This document shows positions 23,588 through 34,282 of a stretch of 51,296 nt of DNA, one piece after another (position 1 is the first letter of the stretch; each line of letters begins with the position of its first letter). Both the position numbers and the translations under genes were made by a program. This stretch comes from Epichloe hybrida. Its lineage: Eukaryota; Ascomycota; Sordariomycetes; Hypocreales; Clavicipitaceae. Location: NCBI GenBank assembly GCA_019022495.1, contig JAFEKR010000110.1:1-51296 (forward strand), given 5' to 3'. The notes below the pieces were generated by a model. It ran no database searches. It was not told the origin of the DNA and was given only the letters and a program-made list of their open reading frames with translations.

Positions 23588-25340
23588 CGAACAATGCGCC
23601 AATCCGCAATTGCTTGCTTGGGTCAAAGAATGGCTGGACAACGCCCAGGAACGCAACACAAAAGGCGTCACCACTTATCGCAATGCCTACCAATCTCTCA
23701 AAGCCTGCCCTCTGGCTTTCCAGCACCCGTCCGAACTGCAACAACTCAAGGGTTTCGGTCCGAAGCTATGCGACCGTCTTACTGACAAGCTGAAGATGCA
23801 TTGTCATGAGAACGGCCTTACCTTGCCCGAGCACCCTCAAATGAGAAAAGCTGCTGAAAGAGCGCAGAGGGAGGAGGCGGAAGCTGCTCAGGATGGCCCA
23901 GCGACTAAGAAGCGCAAGACGAAGCAACCTAAAGCATATGTACCCAGCTTTCGCTCTGGTGCGTATGCTCTGTTGATTGGTCTGGCCACTCTTCCTGATG
24001 ATGCTTCGGCGAGCATGACCAAAGCAGAGCTGATTGAGGTATCGCAACCGCACTGCGACTCTTCATTTACTGCCCCCAACGACCCGACAAAATTTTACAC
24101 AGCTTGGAACTCCATGAAGACGTTGATTCAAAAGGAGCTTGTCTATGAGAGGGGTAGACCTTTGCGGCGCTATGCATTGACAGACGATGGATGGGACGTT
24201 GCGAGGCGGATCAAGGAGACCCGTCAGTGTGCTGCCGATATGAATGGCGGCAATGCCCAGACCGTGGAGAATGTCGAGCCCCAACAAGCGCACCAGCCGG
24301 CTGTGCAGCCTTTGACTGAGCAGTCCCATGCTCCTGATTTGGTTGTCATCGACGAAAACACTACATCCAGCGAACCTGTCACGACGGGCGAGGTCACAGC
24401 CAATGGGCTATTGCCCAAGTTTAATCCCATCAAGCTACCCCCAGGGTCATTTACTGTGCGCTTGGTTCTGGATGTCCGAGAGGTGAGGGCAAAGACGGAT
24501 CGCGATTACATGCAAGACGAGCTCGCCAAGCAGAATGCCGCTCCAATCATGAGAAGTCTTGAAGTCGGTGATGCCCAGTGGGTTGCCAAGTGTCATGATT
24601 CCACATTGCTCCAACGATTGGGCGCTGAAGGCGACGAGGTTGTGTTGGACTGGATTGTTGAGCGCAAACGCCTGGATGACTTGATTGGGAGTATCAAAGA
24701 CGGACGATTCCAGGAGCAAAAATTTCGTCTGAAGCGTTCCGGGCTTGAAAACGTCATCTACATCATTGAGGACATCTCCATCGACCCCCACACCTGGCAG
24801 AGATACGAGGAAGCCGTTTCTTCCGCCATTGCTTCCACCCAGGTCGTCAATGGTTACTTTGTGAAAAGAACAACCAAAATGGACGAGACAGTCAAGTATC
24901 TGTCTCGATTAACGGCGATGCTCAAGAGAAAGTATGAGACACAGACACTGCACGTCATCCCTTCAAAAGCGATCACGGCGCAAAACTATTTGCCTTTGCT
25001 AGAGCACTTGCGTCAAATCGAGCCATCTCAGAGATACTACGTTACGTATCCAGTGTTTTCCTCGCTGTCATCCAAGTCCGAACTCATGACATTAAGAGAT
25101 GTTTTCTTGAAGATGTTGATGACGACGAGAGGTGTGACGGGGGAACGCGCACTTGAAATTCAAAAACGCTGGCGCACGCCGCACGATTTTGTCAAAGCCT
25201 TTGAGGCGTGTGGGCCCGGCGAGCAAGGCAGGAAGCGCAAGCAAGAGCTCGTCTTCGGCCAACTTAGTCACCTGGTTGGAAGAAAGAAGATCAGCAAGGC
25301 CTTGAGCCACAAGCTTGCCGAGATCTGGGGCGATGCATAA
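23580..25340 (+). CDS. MUS81: MUS81 structure-specific endonuclease subunit
   Basis: A single exon of 586 aa from the ATG at 23580; the open frame extends upstream only to a GTG. Domains in order: an N-terminal helix-hairpin-helix part (ELQQLKGFGPKLCDRL, about 55-70), a linker with a basic NLS-like run (ATKKRKTKQPK), a winged-helix region (about 125-215), the XPF-type nuclease (from VRLVLDVREVRAKTDRD, about 296 on) with the catalytic WIVERKRLDDLIGSI near 358-372, and a C-terminal hairpin domain (GVTGERALEIQKRW). With Eme1/Mms4 it cuts 3' flaps, stalled forks and nicked Holliday junctions. No partner gene is visible here. A short uORF overlaps the start. Confidence 0.95.
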   Translation: MADEQCANPQLLAWVKEWLDNAQERNTKGVTTYRNAYQSLKACPLAFQHPSELQQLKGFGPKLCDRLTDKLKMHCHENGLTLPEHPQMRKAAERAQREEAEAAQDGPATKKRKTKQPKAYVPSFRSGAYALLIGLATLPDDASASMTKAELIEVSQPHCDSSFTAPNDPTKFYTAWNSMKTLIQKELVYERGRPLRRYALTDDGWDVARRIKETRQCAADMNGGNAQTVENVEPQQAHQPAVQPLTEQSHAPDLVVIDENTTSSEPVTTGEVTANGLLPKFNPIKLPPGSFTVRLVLDVREVRAKTDRDYMQDELAKQNAAPIMRSLEVGDAQWVAKCHDSTLLQRLGAEGDEVVLDWIVERKRLDDLIGSIKDGRFQEQKFRLKRSGLENVIYIIEDISIDPHTWQRYEEAVSSAIASTQVVNGYFVKRTTKMDETVKYLSRLTAMLKRKYETQTLHVIPSKAITAQNYLPLLEHLRQIEPSQRYYVTYPVFSSLSSKSELMTLRDVFLKMLMTTRGVTGERALEIQKRWRTPHDFVKAFEACGPGEQGRKRKQELVFGQLSHLVGRKKISKALSHKLAEIWGDA

Positions 25341-25502
25341 GTAACGTGGTGTCCTCCGCATACCGGTACGGCGTGATCATAGGGCTTACATTCAATGTGG
25401 GGAGATGAGACGGTACCGTGATACCCGAGCTAATTTACCGTTATTATTTACAATTTCCAACATGTCTCGGGGATCTTTTTCGAGAACGACATGCTCCTAC
25501 TA

Positions 25503-26260
25503 TTACTTTTGTTGACTAAGGATGCGTTGCGCCATTTTCTCGAGCCAAGGGATAGACGCATCACCACTATCTGCGCCCAGAATTCCAGCGAGCGACTTCT
25601 CGGCATATTTGGCCATCATATCAACCTCAATGTTCACGGTGTCTCCCTTCCTCTTTTGTGCCAGAACAACTCGCTCCTGGGAGTAAGCAATCAGCATGAT
25701 CTCCCACCACCCCTCCGTGTCGTTCACCTTTGTGACAGTCAAGCTCGTGCCATCAATGGCGATGAAACCCTTGAAGATGATGTACCGCAGCATATCCCTG
25801 TTCTTTGGCTGGAATCGAAAGGTCAAGGCATTTCCATCCGGTGTCACGGACAGAATCTCAGCCGTTGTATCGACGTGGCCTTGGACAAAGTGGCCGCCCA
25901 TGCGGGTGTCGGCCCTGACGGCACGCTCCAGGTTGACTCGGCTATCTTGGACGAGTGTACCGAGGTTGGTTATGCGCAACGTCTCCGGGGCGACGCCGAC
26001 TTTGAAGGTGTCGCTGGTGAAGGACGTCACGGTGAGGCAGCACCCATTTACGGCGATGGAGTCACCGTCGTGGCAGTCTTTGAGGAGGAGTGATGCGGGC
26101 GGGATGGTGAAGGTCATGGTGACGCCGCCGCTGGAGTCATTGTTATCCAGGTGGGAGATTACTGACAGCGTTAGGATATGTGGGAGATTTTAATTCAGTT
26201 GGGGTCGGGGAGTGAAGCGCAACACTTGCCTCCAAGGTCTTCAACGATGCCTGTGAACAT
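25503..26260 (-). CDS. RIB5: Riboflavin synthase (alpha chain)
   Basis: Exons 26230-26260 and 25503-26161 give 229 aa. The enzyme dismutates two 6,7-dimethyl-8-ribityllumazine into riboflavin, the last step of vitamin B2 synthesis. The first exon encodes MFTGIVEDLG, the invariant start of the family. The two lumazine-binding repeats are seen as GDSIAVNGCCLTVTSF with GGHFVQGHVDTT, then DGTSLTVTKV with VNIEVDMMAKY. The best intron (26162-26229) has a GC donor (gcaagt) and joins to give EDLGVISHLDNNDSSGG. A GT alternative (donor at 26225, acceptor after 26131) is also in frame but removes about ten residues and the Val that normally follows the first loop, so GC-AG is preferred. It is head to head with ACL4 and convergent with MUS81. 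Confidence 0.93.
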
Positions 26261-26771
26261 GGTGGTGGTGAACGTCTCGGGGGAAAGACGAGGAGGCGGT
26301 TTCGGTAAGCTGAGATGCAATGGGACGGATAACAATCAGAGTGTGAGGGCTCTTCTCGTCGGAGAAGTGGCCAACGTCAGCGAGCAAAAATGATTTTTAC
26401 CAGAGTTTCAGTCGCACGGGAATTGGCCTGCCTCGCTTGTTGGCCGATGGCCGGCTCTGTCCTACCTCTCTCATGAACTGCCCCGCCAATTTGTGCTGGT
26501 CACTCAGTGCTCACTGCTGGAGGGGAAAAAATGGAGGGGTGAGAAAGTCGGCTATCGATAAGAGGGAGGCACGCACGCGCCCAAAATTTTCTGCCTGGGC
26601 CAACCAGCTTCATGAGGAAAGCTCCAGGCGGGAGAGGCTTTGCGTGCCGTGAGAAGATTCTGTATATGACGAACCACATCCTCGACCTTTGGCTTTGATT
26701 CCACGAGCATCACAGGTGATCGGCAAATCACCTCCCTTCACAGTCATTCATCGAGAATCTCAGCCGATGCA
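26261..26771. promoter_or_regulatory. Divergent promoter region RIB5 / ACL4
   Basis: 511 bp between head-to-head starts. No coding region is supported and no repeat stands out. A bidirectional promoter is inferred from layout only. Confidence 0.5.
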
Positions 26772-27908
26772 ATGGCGCCCAGCCGGCCGGAGAACAAGAA
26801 AGCGCAGACGCCTGCCTCTCTGCTCGTTGACGCAGAAACACAATTAGAGGTTGGCAACCTCGATGCCGCCATCGCGCTTGCCTCCAAGGGCCTTGAAGCC
26901 ACTGGTAGCGGGGGGGATTTCGAGCTGCGCGCCCTCAACTTGCTCGGCACTCTTCTCGTCGAATCGGGAGAAATCGAACAAGGACGCACCTACTTCGAGC
27001 GAGCAGTGAAGCTGGACGAAGATGGCATGATGGACGAAAAAATCGGAGGCGGACCAGACAAGTTCCTCTTCCTAGCGCAGATGAGCGAAGAGGGCGGTCA
27101 GGACAGTGTCAACTGGTTCGAGAGAGGCGCGTCCACGCTAAGAAAACAGATACAAAATTTAACCGACCTACCTAGCAGGACGCCGGAGCAGCAGGCATCT
27201 CTGGATGAGAAGCAGCAGAAGCTTGGGGAAGTGCTGTGCGCCGTCGCAGAAGTGTACATGACTGACTTGTCGTGGGAGGCTGACGCGGAGCAGCGATGCG
27301 AGACCCTCGTTACGGAGGCTACGATGATTGCGCCAAACTCCCCTGAGACGTGGCAGGCAGTCGCCAACGTTCGCATCTCACAAGGGCGTGTTGACGAGGC
27401 CAAAACATCTCTCCAGAGGAGCCTGGAGCTCTGGCAAGATCTGCCCCCCGCACATCCCGATGTTCCCGCGTTTCCTACACGTGTCGGCCTTGCCCGATTG
27501 CTGCTGGAGACGGACATGGAAGACGAGGCACTGAAGGTTTTGGAGCGCCTTGTGTCTGATGATGACGAGAGTGTGGAATCTTGGTATCTGGGCGGTTGGT
27601 GCTTGTACATGTCGGGCGAGAAGCAGAAAGACGGTCAAGCTCAGCAGAATGGGGACGGCAAGGCGGCGTGGAAATCCACCTGGTCCACGGCACGGAAGTG
27701 GCTGGCGCAGTGTCTCAAGTTGTATGCCATGCTGGACTACGAGGACGAGAGGCTCGGCGAGCATGCTGTCGAGTTGTTCCAGAGCATTAACAAAGAGCTA
27801 GGTGAGATGCCTGAGGGGGAGGAGGACAACTGGGAGGCATCAAGCGACGAGTGGGGTGAGGAGGAAAACGAAGACGGCGATGAGGATGATGAGGAAATGG
27901 AGGGCTGA
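26772..27908 (+). CDS. ACL4: TPR protein, ACL4-like chaperone of ribosomal protein uL4
   Basis: A single exon of 378 aa. TPR-like helical pairs begin near residue 15 (ASLLVDAETQLEVGNLDAAI, then LRALNLLGTLLVESGEIEQG, and later ETWQAVANVRISQGRVDEAK and RVGLARLLLETDMEDEALKV, and VESWYLGGWCLYMSGEKQ). The C-terminus is very acidic (SSDEWGEEENEDGDEDDEE), as in Acl4, which binds the long loop of newly made Rpl4 and takes it to the pre-ribosome in the nucleus. The domain order and length fit Acl4 of fungi; another TPR protein cannot be ruled out without a search. The acidic tail could shield the basic client, as proposed for this family. Confidence 0.85.
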   Translation: MAPSRPENKKAQTPASLLVDAETQLEVGNLDAAIALASKGLEATGSGGDFELRALNLLGTLLVESGEIEQGRTYFERAVKLDEDGMMDEKIGGGPDKFLFLAQMSEEGGQDSVNWFERGASTLRKQIQNLTDLPSRTPEQQASLDEKQQKLGEVLCAVAEVYMTDLSWEADAEQRCETLVTEATMIAPNSPETWQAVANVRISQGRVDEAKTSLQRSLELWQDLPPAHPDVPAFPTRVGLARLLLETDMEDEALKVLERLVSDDDESVESWYLGGWCLYMSGEKQKDGQAQQNGDGKAAWKSTWSTARKWLAQCLKLYAMLDYEDERLGEHAVELFQSINKELGEMPEGEEDNWEASSDEWGEEENEDGDEDDEEMEG

Positions 27909-28282
27909 GAGCCAGGGGACGTTATTGAATGAGCAGCTCTGAAGATGATTTGAAACGTGTTTTTCTTCTGCTTATGGCATTGACATGGCGTTTTGGGCAG
28001 GTTGTGTAGAAGATGGACGGACATCCTCTGAATAGTCGCATGCTTTCAATGAAGACATGTATTTATGTGTGTGTGTATATTTTTCCCGAAATTGATGCAC
28101 GCAGTATTGCGTGACCGCATCGCGTCATCTATGCTTTCGCTTCCGCGTTACCTTCACAGTATCTAGTCAGTCCCCAATAAAGAAGGTCGTAGTCCAATGT
28201 ATTCCAAACTCCAAACCAAATGCATGCTCTTTTCTCCACCAGAACCTCCATCCATGTGTCCTCAGTCCGAAATCTTGCCCTC
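27909..28282. other. Convergent 3' region, ACL4 / GIR2
   Basis: Only 3' flank is seen, with a short (tg)n run at about 28066-28077. No gene is supported. Confidence 0.6.
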
Positions 28283-29077
28283 TCAAGCTGCTTCTACAGC
28301 AAGCTTCTCCACGCCCTCGGTCGGTACACCATCAATCTCCTCATCAACCTCTTCATCCACATGACCAGCCAACCCTCTCTGCCATAATTGTCTCCCCGTT
28401 AACTTGACCGGTTCCTTGATCTTGGCCTTTTTCAACTCGGCCAACCTATCCTCCTCCTCCTTCCTCTCCATCTCCTCCATCTCCCTGACGAATCCTTCCC
28501 GCCACTTCAGAAAAGTCTCGGGCGTGACTTGTGTGCCGTGGAATTTCTTGTTTTCCTCCCTCTCCGCAGCCAGCGCGGCTTCTTCCTGGGCCTTTGCGAC
28601 GATGTCCTTGCGGTCCTGGATCATTTTCTCGGCTGCTTCTTTGATCGTCGACACGATGGCGAATATCATGGCCATGCCGAGGTTCTCCTGGATGACGTCC
28701 TGCACGTCGGAAAGGAGTCGGTCCCTGTCATCGCTGATATTGAAGTGTTCGTGCGACGGGGCGTTGGGCGCACCGAGGAGGTCCAGATGGGGAGCTACAT
28801 CGGGGTACGTGTCTGGGTAGCGGACTTGGAGGAGGAAATGCGGCGCCGTGTCTTCTTCTTCATCTGGTATGTCTAGTTTTATCGATACCTGGAACTCGGT
28901 TTCTGAAAGATCTGTGGGGGTTTATGACTTGTCGTTAGTAATATGCTTGGGAGTCAAATTTTCGAGATACGATGCTTTTTTTTTGGGGGGTGGGGGGTGG
29001 ACTACACTACCTGTGATTTCTTCGGGGAAAATAGACTCGAGAACCTCGCGCTCCTCGACTTGTTCTTCGCGACCCAT
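28283..29077 (-). CDS. GIR2: RWD-domain protein, GIR2/DFRP2-like
   Basis: Exons 29011-29077 and 28283-28911 give 231 aa. The N-terminal RWD domain reads MGREEQVEEREVLESIFPEE, with the typical E-x-LESI-P start, then FQVSIKLDIP and the signature VRYPDTYPDVAPHLDL. A long helical, charged region follows (QDRKDIVAKAQEEAALAAER) with FHGTQVTPETFLKWREGF, the conserved element that binds developmentally regulated GTPases. In yeast Gir2 partners Rbg2 and contacts Gcn1, linking it to stalled ribosomes and amino acid control. The 99-nt intron joins PEEI-TD to LSETEF. It is head to head with PUF6. Confidence 0.9.
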
Positions 29078-29804
29078 GGCGACTGGGTGTAGGGGGAGCT
29101 CACTGGGATCCCGGATTCGAAGGCTGTGAGATTCGCGATAGAGCTAGAGACTCTTCATGAGCCAAGTCCGCTGCCACGCAGAGATAGGTGGGCTCCATAG
29201 CCCGCGGGGGTCGCACTCGCTGGTATCACATGACATGACACCGAGAATTCGGGAATTGTTTCATCATTCGTCGTGAACGGAGATAATAGTAACAACATTT
29301 GCACGGAATCTTCACATCTGGAGAATACTAACTCTATGAAGCCAATCACGCGACCCTCAGACGTAGTACACACTCTTTTCCCAGTTCATCAATCATCATT
29401 GCCTGCCTAAGCACTTTCAAATTGGGCTCGAAGCTGTATTCATGTGTCCTGTTGCCACTTTGCAGGACCCCCCCCTCTGCGTCAGACAACATCAGCGCAA
29501 CACTACCAGAGTACAGTATGCACCTTCAAGTCGGTATTTCATAAATGCATTGCGAAGTGTTGTCGTCAGGTAATAGTGGGGTTCGTGCCTGCCAAACATC
29601 CAGACTCAGATTTCGGAGGGACATCCCTGTCCACACTCACAAGGCGGGTCTTGTTTAGGCTTAGGGCGGTTCTCACCGCTCGGCAGATTCTAAAAAAAAT
29701 TAGGAAATCGACTTAGGCGACAGGGACAAGAGAATTTGTGAGGATTGTGCTTCTCATCACGACAGATTTTTGATCCAAATAAGGCTCCTGCAGTTCTCCT
29801 TAAA
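29078..29804. promoter_or_regulatory. Divergent promoter region GIR2 / PUF6
   Basis: 0.73 kb with no supported gene. Open frames are short. It should hold the promoters of two genes linked to ribosome function. Confidence 0.5.
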
Positions 29805-31918
29805 ATGGCTGCCAAACCTGTTGCCGCCGGAAACAAGAGGAAAGCCACCCCCAGCAGTAAAGGAAGGTCCGATTCGAAGAAGGCTCGCCTGGATGAGATC
29901 AAAGCTCAGAAGACATCGGCTTCGCGCGACGATGTTCCTGATTCGGACTCAGACGATGGTGGGGTACAATTGAATGAGGAAAAGGATGCGAATGTTGCCA
30001 CAAAGGAGGTTCCTGGTGCCAATGCCAACACTTTCGATCGCAGTAAGTGATGCGGAGAACAGTCTTTCTGCCGCCAGATTGTACTAACAGAACCTCTCTA
30101 GCTGGTATGACCTCAAGAGAGTCCCACGCGAAACAGAAACAACTGGCATTGGAGCGAAAAGCTGCCAAACCCCTGGCCGACGAGGTTCAGCGCACCAAGA
30201 AAATCTGGGAGAGATTGAGAAGAAAGTCCCATGTGCCCAAGGAGGAACGACAGCAACTGGTTGAGGAGCTCTTTGGCATCATCACCGGCCGCTGCAAGGA
30301 GTTTGTCCTCAAGCACGACGCCGTTCGAGCCGTTCAGACAGCCATCAAGTACGCCACACCCGATCAGAGAAAGCAAATTGCTCGAGAACTCGAGGGAACC
30401 TATGCACAACTCGCCGAAAGCAAGTATGCCAAGTTCTTGGTAGGGAAACTACTCGTGCACAACGACGACGAGATTCGAGATTTGGTGATTCCCAACTTTT
30501 ACGGAAAGGTTCGCAAGCTCATCAACCACTCCGAGGCTTCATGGATTCTCGACGACATCTACCGCACAGTTGCCACAAAGGAGCACAAAGCTGTGCTTCT
30601 TAGGGAATGGTACGGGCCGGAATTTAGCATCAAAGAATTGACAAAGGACACCAAGCCAACCGCGGATCTGAAGGAAATCATAACCGCTGAACCCAGCAAG
30701 CGAGGTCCCATCATGAAGACTTTGTTGGATATGATCAACTCCCTTGTGCAGAAACGCATGACGGGTTTCACCATGCTGCATGATGCCATGTTGCAATACT
30801 TTATCAACACCCAACCCGGAAGCGAAGAGTTCAATGAGTTTATCGAGATGATAAAGGGAGACGAGGGTGGTGATTTACTGAAGAACATGGCATTCACAAA
30901 GTCCGGTGCCAGGCTCTCATGCTTACTGCTGGCGTACGGGTCTGCCAAGGACAGAAAACAGTATCTCAAGGTATACAAGGATACCTTGGTTCTTATGTCC
31001 GGTGATGTATACGCTCATACAGTCATTCTGACGGCCTACGATGTCATCGATGACACCAAACTCACAGCCAAGTCCGTCTTCCCCGAGCTTGTCGGCGAGA
31101 ACGCGGACGAGACTACACAAAATATCGTTGGTGCTGCCAACAATCCCAACGCCAGAACCACACTTTTGTATCTTTTCGAGGGGCTTTCCAAGTCTCTGTT
31201 CCCTGCTAGCCATTCGTTTGACCTCGAGACATTGAAAGAAGTACACGAAATTCGCCAAACGACAAGTAAAAAGGACGCGGATATACGCCAACAGGAACTG
31301 GCCGCTTCTCTTTCACCGTATCTGATACCAGCCATTGAGCAGGGTGCTCTCGATTTGACGTCTTCTGCTTTTGGATGTCAATTCACCACCGACGTTCTCT
31401 TGTCATCGACCAGCCACGACAAGACCGCAGCGCTGGAAGCGATTGCCCGAGCTGCGGCCGGAGACCCCAAGGAAGAACCCGCAGAGGATGCTATGGCACG
31501 ACCTCACATCTCAGCTACCTCGTTCGGCGGCCGCATGCTGAAATCCCTGATTCAGGGCGGTAGATTTGACAAAGCCGCCGGCAAAATCATCCCCACCGAC
31601 CCCCCTCTCAAGTTTGCCGATATCCTGTACCCAGTCATCAAGGACTACGTCGTTGACTGGGCTACAGGTCCGAGCTCCTTCGTGGTTGTTGGCTTGACTG
31701 AGTCAACCGATTTCAGCAGCTCTGACGAACTAAAGAAGACTCTTCAAAAGAACAAGAAACTCTTGGAAAAGGCTGCCACGGAGATGACCCCAGAACAAGA
31801 AGCTGCCAAGGTGGCCCAAGAGGAAAAGAAGGCTGACAAGGGTGGAAAGAAGGGGAAGAAGAAGTTTGAGGTGCCTGTTGGAAATGCTGGCAGCAAGCTG
31901 CTGCTGGAGAATTTATGA
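29805..31918 (+). CDS. PUF6: Pumilio-repeat protein PUF6, ribosome biogenesis
   Basis: Exons 29805-30042 and 30102-31918 give 684 aa. The N-terminal ~90 residues are Lys-rich with acidic patches (PDSDSDDGGVQ). From about residue 110 Puf-type helical repeats appear (QLVEELFGIITGRCKEFVLK, AVRAVQTAIKYATPDQRKQI, KYAKFLVGKLLVHNDDEI), in the divergent PUM-HD arrangement of Puf6/Puf-A. The basic C-terminus reads KKADKGGKKGKKKFEVPVGN. Yeast Puf6 acts in 60S assembly and represses ASH1 mRNA; family members bind RNA with little base specificity. The 59-nt intron carries a perfect-looking branch site (tactaac, about 30082-30088). The start is supported by the lysine-rich lead and in-frame splice; it lies head to head with GIR2. 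Confidence 0.94.
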
Positions 31919-33232
31919 AATGAAATTGCTTAGCTTAGAAGAGTCTCGGTGTACATTGTCCATATTTCATCCAAAAGCTGTAGGCATCTCTTCTGATGAG
32001 CACCATGTGGTTGCTGTGGTCAGGCATTCGTTTACTAAATGGACGAGTTGGCGTTTATAGACATGGACTTTTTCTAAGTACCATTCGGCGTGAGATTCGA
32101 GCCTTTGTACAGATAATGAGCAATCCCAAAACGTGACGCCATGTTGAGTGGGTGAGTGAGTGGGTGAGTGAGTGGGTGGGTGAGTGAGTGAGTGAGTGAG
32201 TGAGTGAGTGAGTGAGTGAGTGAGTGAGTGAGTAAGTGAGTAAGTGAGTAAGTGAAGTGAGTAAGTGAGTAAGTGAGTAAGAGTAAGTGAGTAAGTGAGT
32301 AAGTGAGTAAGTGAGTAAGTGAGTAAGTGAGTAAGTGAGTAAGTGAGTAAGTGAGTGAAGTGAGTAAGTGAGTGAGTAAGTGAGTGCTCTTGAATGGCCA
32401 TGTACAGCGAGCGGACACGACATTGGCCGTTTCACATGTTTTGCTCGTAGAACCCAGCGTCACACCATCCTCGACTCGGTGTTTGTTTGCTCATCGTCAA
32501 CGCAGGGAGCTGGGCGAAGAGCCCACTGCTTGGGCGGAAGGGGGACGCGGGAATTTCGGGACGGAACGAGATCAACTGATCTTCACTGCAATGAAGTGAA
32601 ACGAGAAGGTTTACTCGGGCTTACTGAGCCGTATCTTCCTGATCTGCTAGCGTGGTCCAAGCAAGTACATGCAAGCAAAGCATTGTCATCAGCAGCCCGC
32701 CCTCATGTTGTAGAATGACACGCAAAGCCGAAACGCTTCGCAAGTGTTCAAGCAATGAAAGACTCGCTTTGGCGAGTGCGTAACTTGTAGAAGCTGAGAC
32801 TGCAAGAGGCTGGTCGTGGCAAGTGTCATTTCGTCCCACCAGACAGACGGTCTGCCCGTGCACCTGTAGCCAGCCGTCGAGCAACCCGTTTCTGCCACGA
32901 GCAGTGGTGGTCCTTCAAACCTTCTCCCACCTCCTCGAATCAATCATCACTGCTTCTTGCAATCCCTGGACTGAGATTGACCCTGGCCATGCACGGTTCC
33001 TGGGATGCGTGCATGTAGCAAGGTTCATGGTTGAAGCACACATTCACTGGTCTCCTCGTAGTTAGTCACCATCAGGCCATCAGGTGAGGCAACAACCAAT
33101 ATCGACGACGGCCTTGCTTTTTTTTTTTTTTTCCATCCAGTTCCTTTTCTGTCTGTTGTTACTCGAGTCCTTCATCGTCGGCTCAAATGAAAAGACTTGG
33201 GCTCCAGGCTGACGGAACAATAGCAAGTCAAC
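31919..33232. other. Intergenic region with tandem array
   Basis: 1.3 kb. A 242-bp simple-sequence array fills 32145-32386. The other parts contain no supported gene, and a T-run lies at 33118-33132. It should include the PUF6 3' end and the promoter of the next gene. Confidence 0.6.
32145..32386 (+). repeat. GTGA / GTGAGTAA tandem array
   Basis: About 242 bp built of 4-bp gtga units on the left (about 32145-32230, with gtgg variants) and 8-bp gtgagtaa units on the right, with a few gtgaa slips. All three minus-strand frames stay open across it, giving meaningless Leu-Thr-Ser-His repeats. Each unit resembles a 5' splice site (gtgagt or gtaagt). Confidence 0.95.
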
Positions 33233-34282
33233 ATGCCGGGAGTATACACATGTCCCCAAGGCTACCAATACTATTCCTGCCACAGCAATGATTTCAAAGG
33301 GTGTTGCTCGGTGAATCCCTGCTCGTTACCCGAATGCCCCCCTTCTTTTTTGCCCGAGCGAAGTCAGGAAGATTCGACAATGAGCTCAGATACGGAGCCT
33401 CTGACGACGGCGACTCCGCCTCCGACTCCGACTCCGACCAAGACCGACTCTGGTGTCACGCATACTGTTCCCAATAACTCGGTCGTTACGGTGACAAAGC
33501 ATACCGTCCTATTCTCAGAGGCACCTCCATCAACTGAGTCGTCTGCTGAAGGCACCACCACATCCGAGGCGCCTGCATCGACAGCCCCGTGCACGACGTG
33601 TACTTTGCCGCCGACTACCACAACTGCGCCGTCCACAGCCAGCTCAGGTGGAAAAATTCCATCAGGGACTGTAGCTGGGGCAGCTACTGGAGGAGCGGCC
33701 ATTCTCATAATTGTTTTGATTTTGGTGTTGGTTTCGAAACACCGGAAGAAGCATCGAGTGAGCTGTGATGCGAGTGAGACGGAGACGCTGGGAGGCGATT
33801 CGCGTGTAAATGGCTGTGAGAAATCAAGCCATTCTAACGCCGGGCACACGCGTCCAAACAGCGATCCGTTTGCTCCGTTCGGGGGTAAGTGAAGCTTTTT
33901 TTTTTTCCCCTCCTCAAAGACGTATTTCTACTTTAGTCAGGTCCCCCAAGTACAAGAACAGCGGGAAACGGTTTGAATTGAAGCTGACTGTTTGCTTGTA
34001 GGTCGAGTTGATCTGTCAGAAGAGCCCCCTCGCCCACCAAGCGGGACGTTCGAAATGGACGGGGCAGGAATAACTGCTGTTGAACTGCCAGCAATTAGCA
34101 TATCCGAGGCTCCAGATACTGCTAGGGCAGCATCATCTGAGGAGAATTCTCCCGTGGTCACAGCTGCTACTGATCCTGCTGCAACTCTTGCCTCGCCCAC
34201 AGGTCCGCAGAGAAAGATCACGTACGTCAATCAATGGAACCAATACAGGGCAATGGCGGCTGGTGATTACATGGACAGATGA
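33233..34282 (+). CDS. Cys-rich single-pass membrane protein, function unknown
   Basis: Exons 33233-33884 and 34002-34282 give 310 aa. I do not recognise a named family. Residues 1-38 have six cysteines (7, 16, 24, 25, 30, 35) in YTCPQGYQYYSC, FKGCCSVNPC and PEC; no classical signal peptide precedes them. Residues ~45-140 are rich in Ser, Thr and Pro (mucin-like, likely O-glycosylated if outside the cell). One membrane span lies at about 147-168 (AGAATGGAAILIIVLILVLV), followed by a basic stop-transfer KHRKKHR and a ~140-residue cytoplasmic tail. The layout resembles fungal surface sensors of the Wsc/Mid2 type, but the Cys motif is not a WSC domain. Topology (N-terminus out) is inferred. The intron donor and frame are good. 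Confidence 0.75.

Noticed and set aside
31967..32463. Open frames of 126-144 codons on the minus strand across the GTGAGTAA array
   Set aside because: All three frames are open only because the repeat unit contains no stop; the product is a Leu-Thr-Ser-His repeat without other features.
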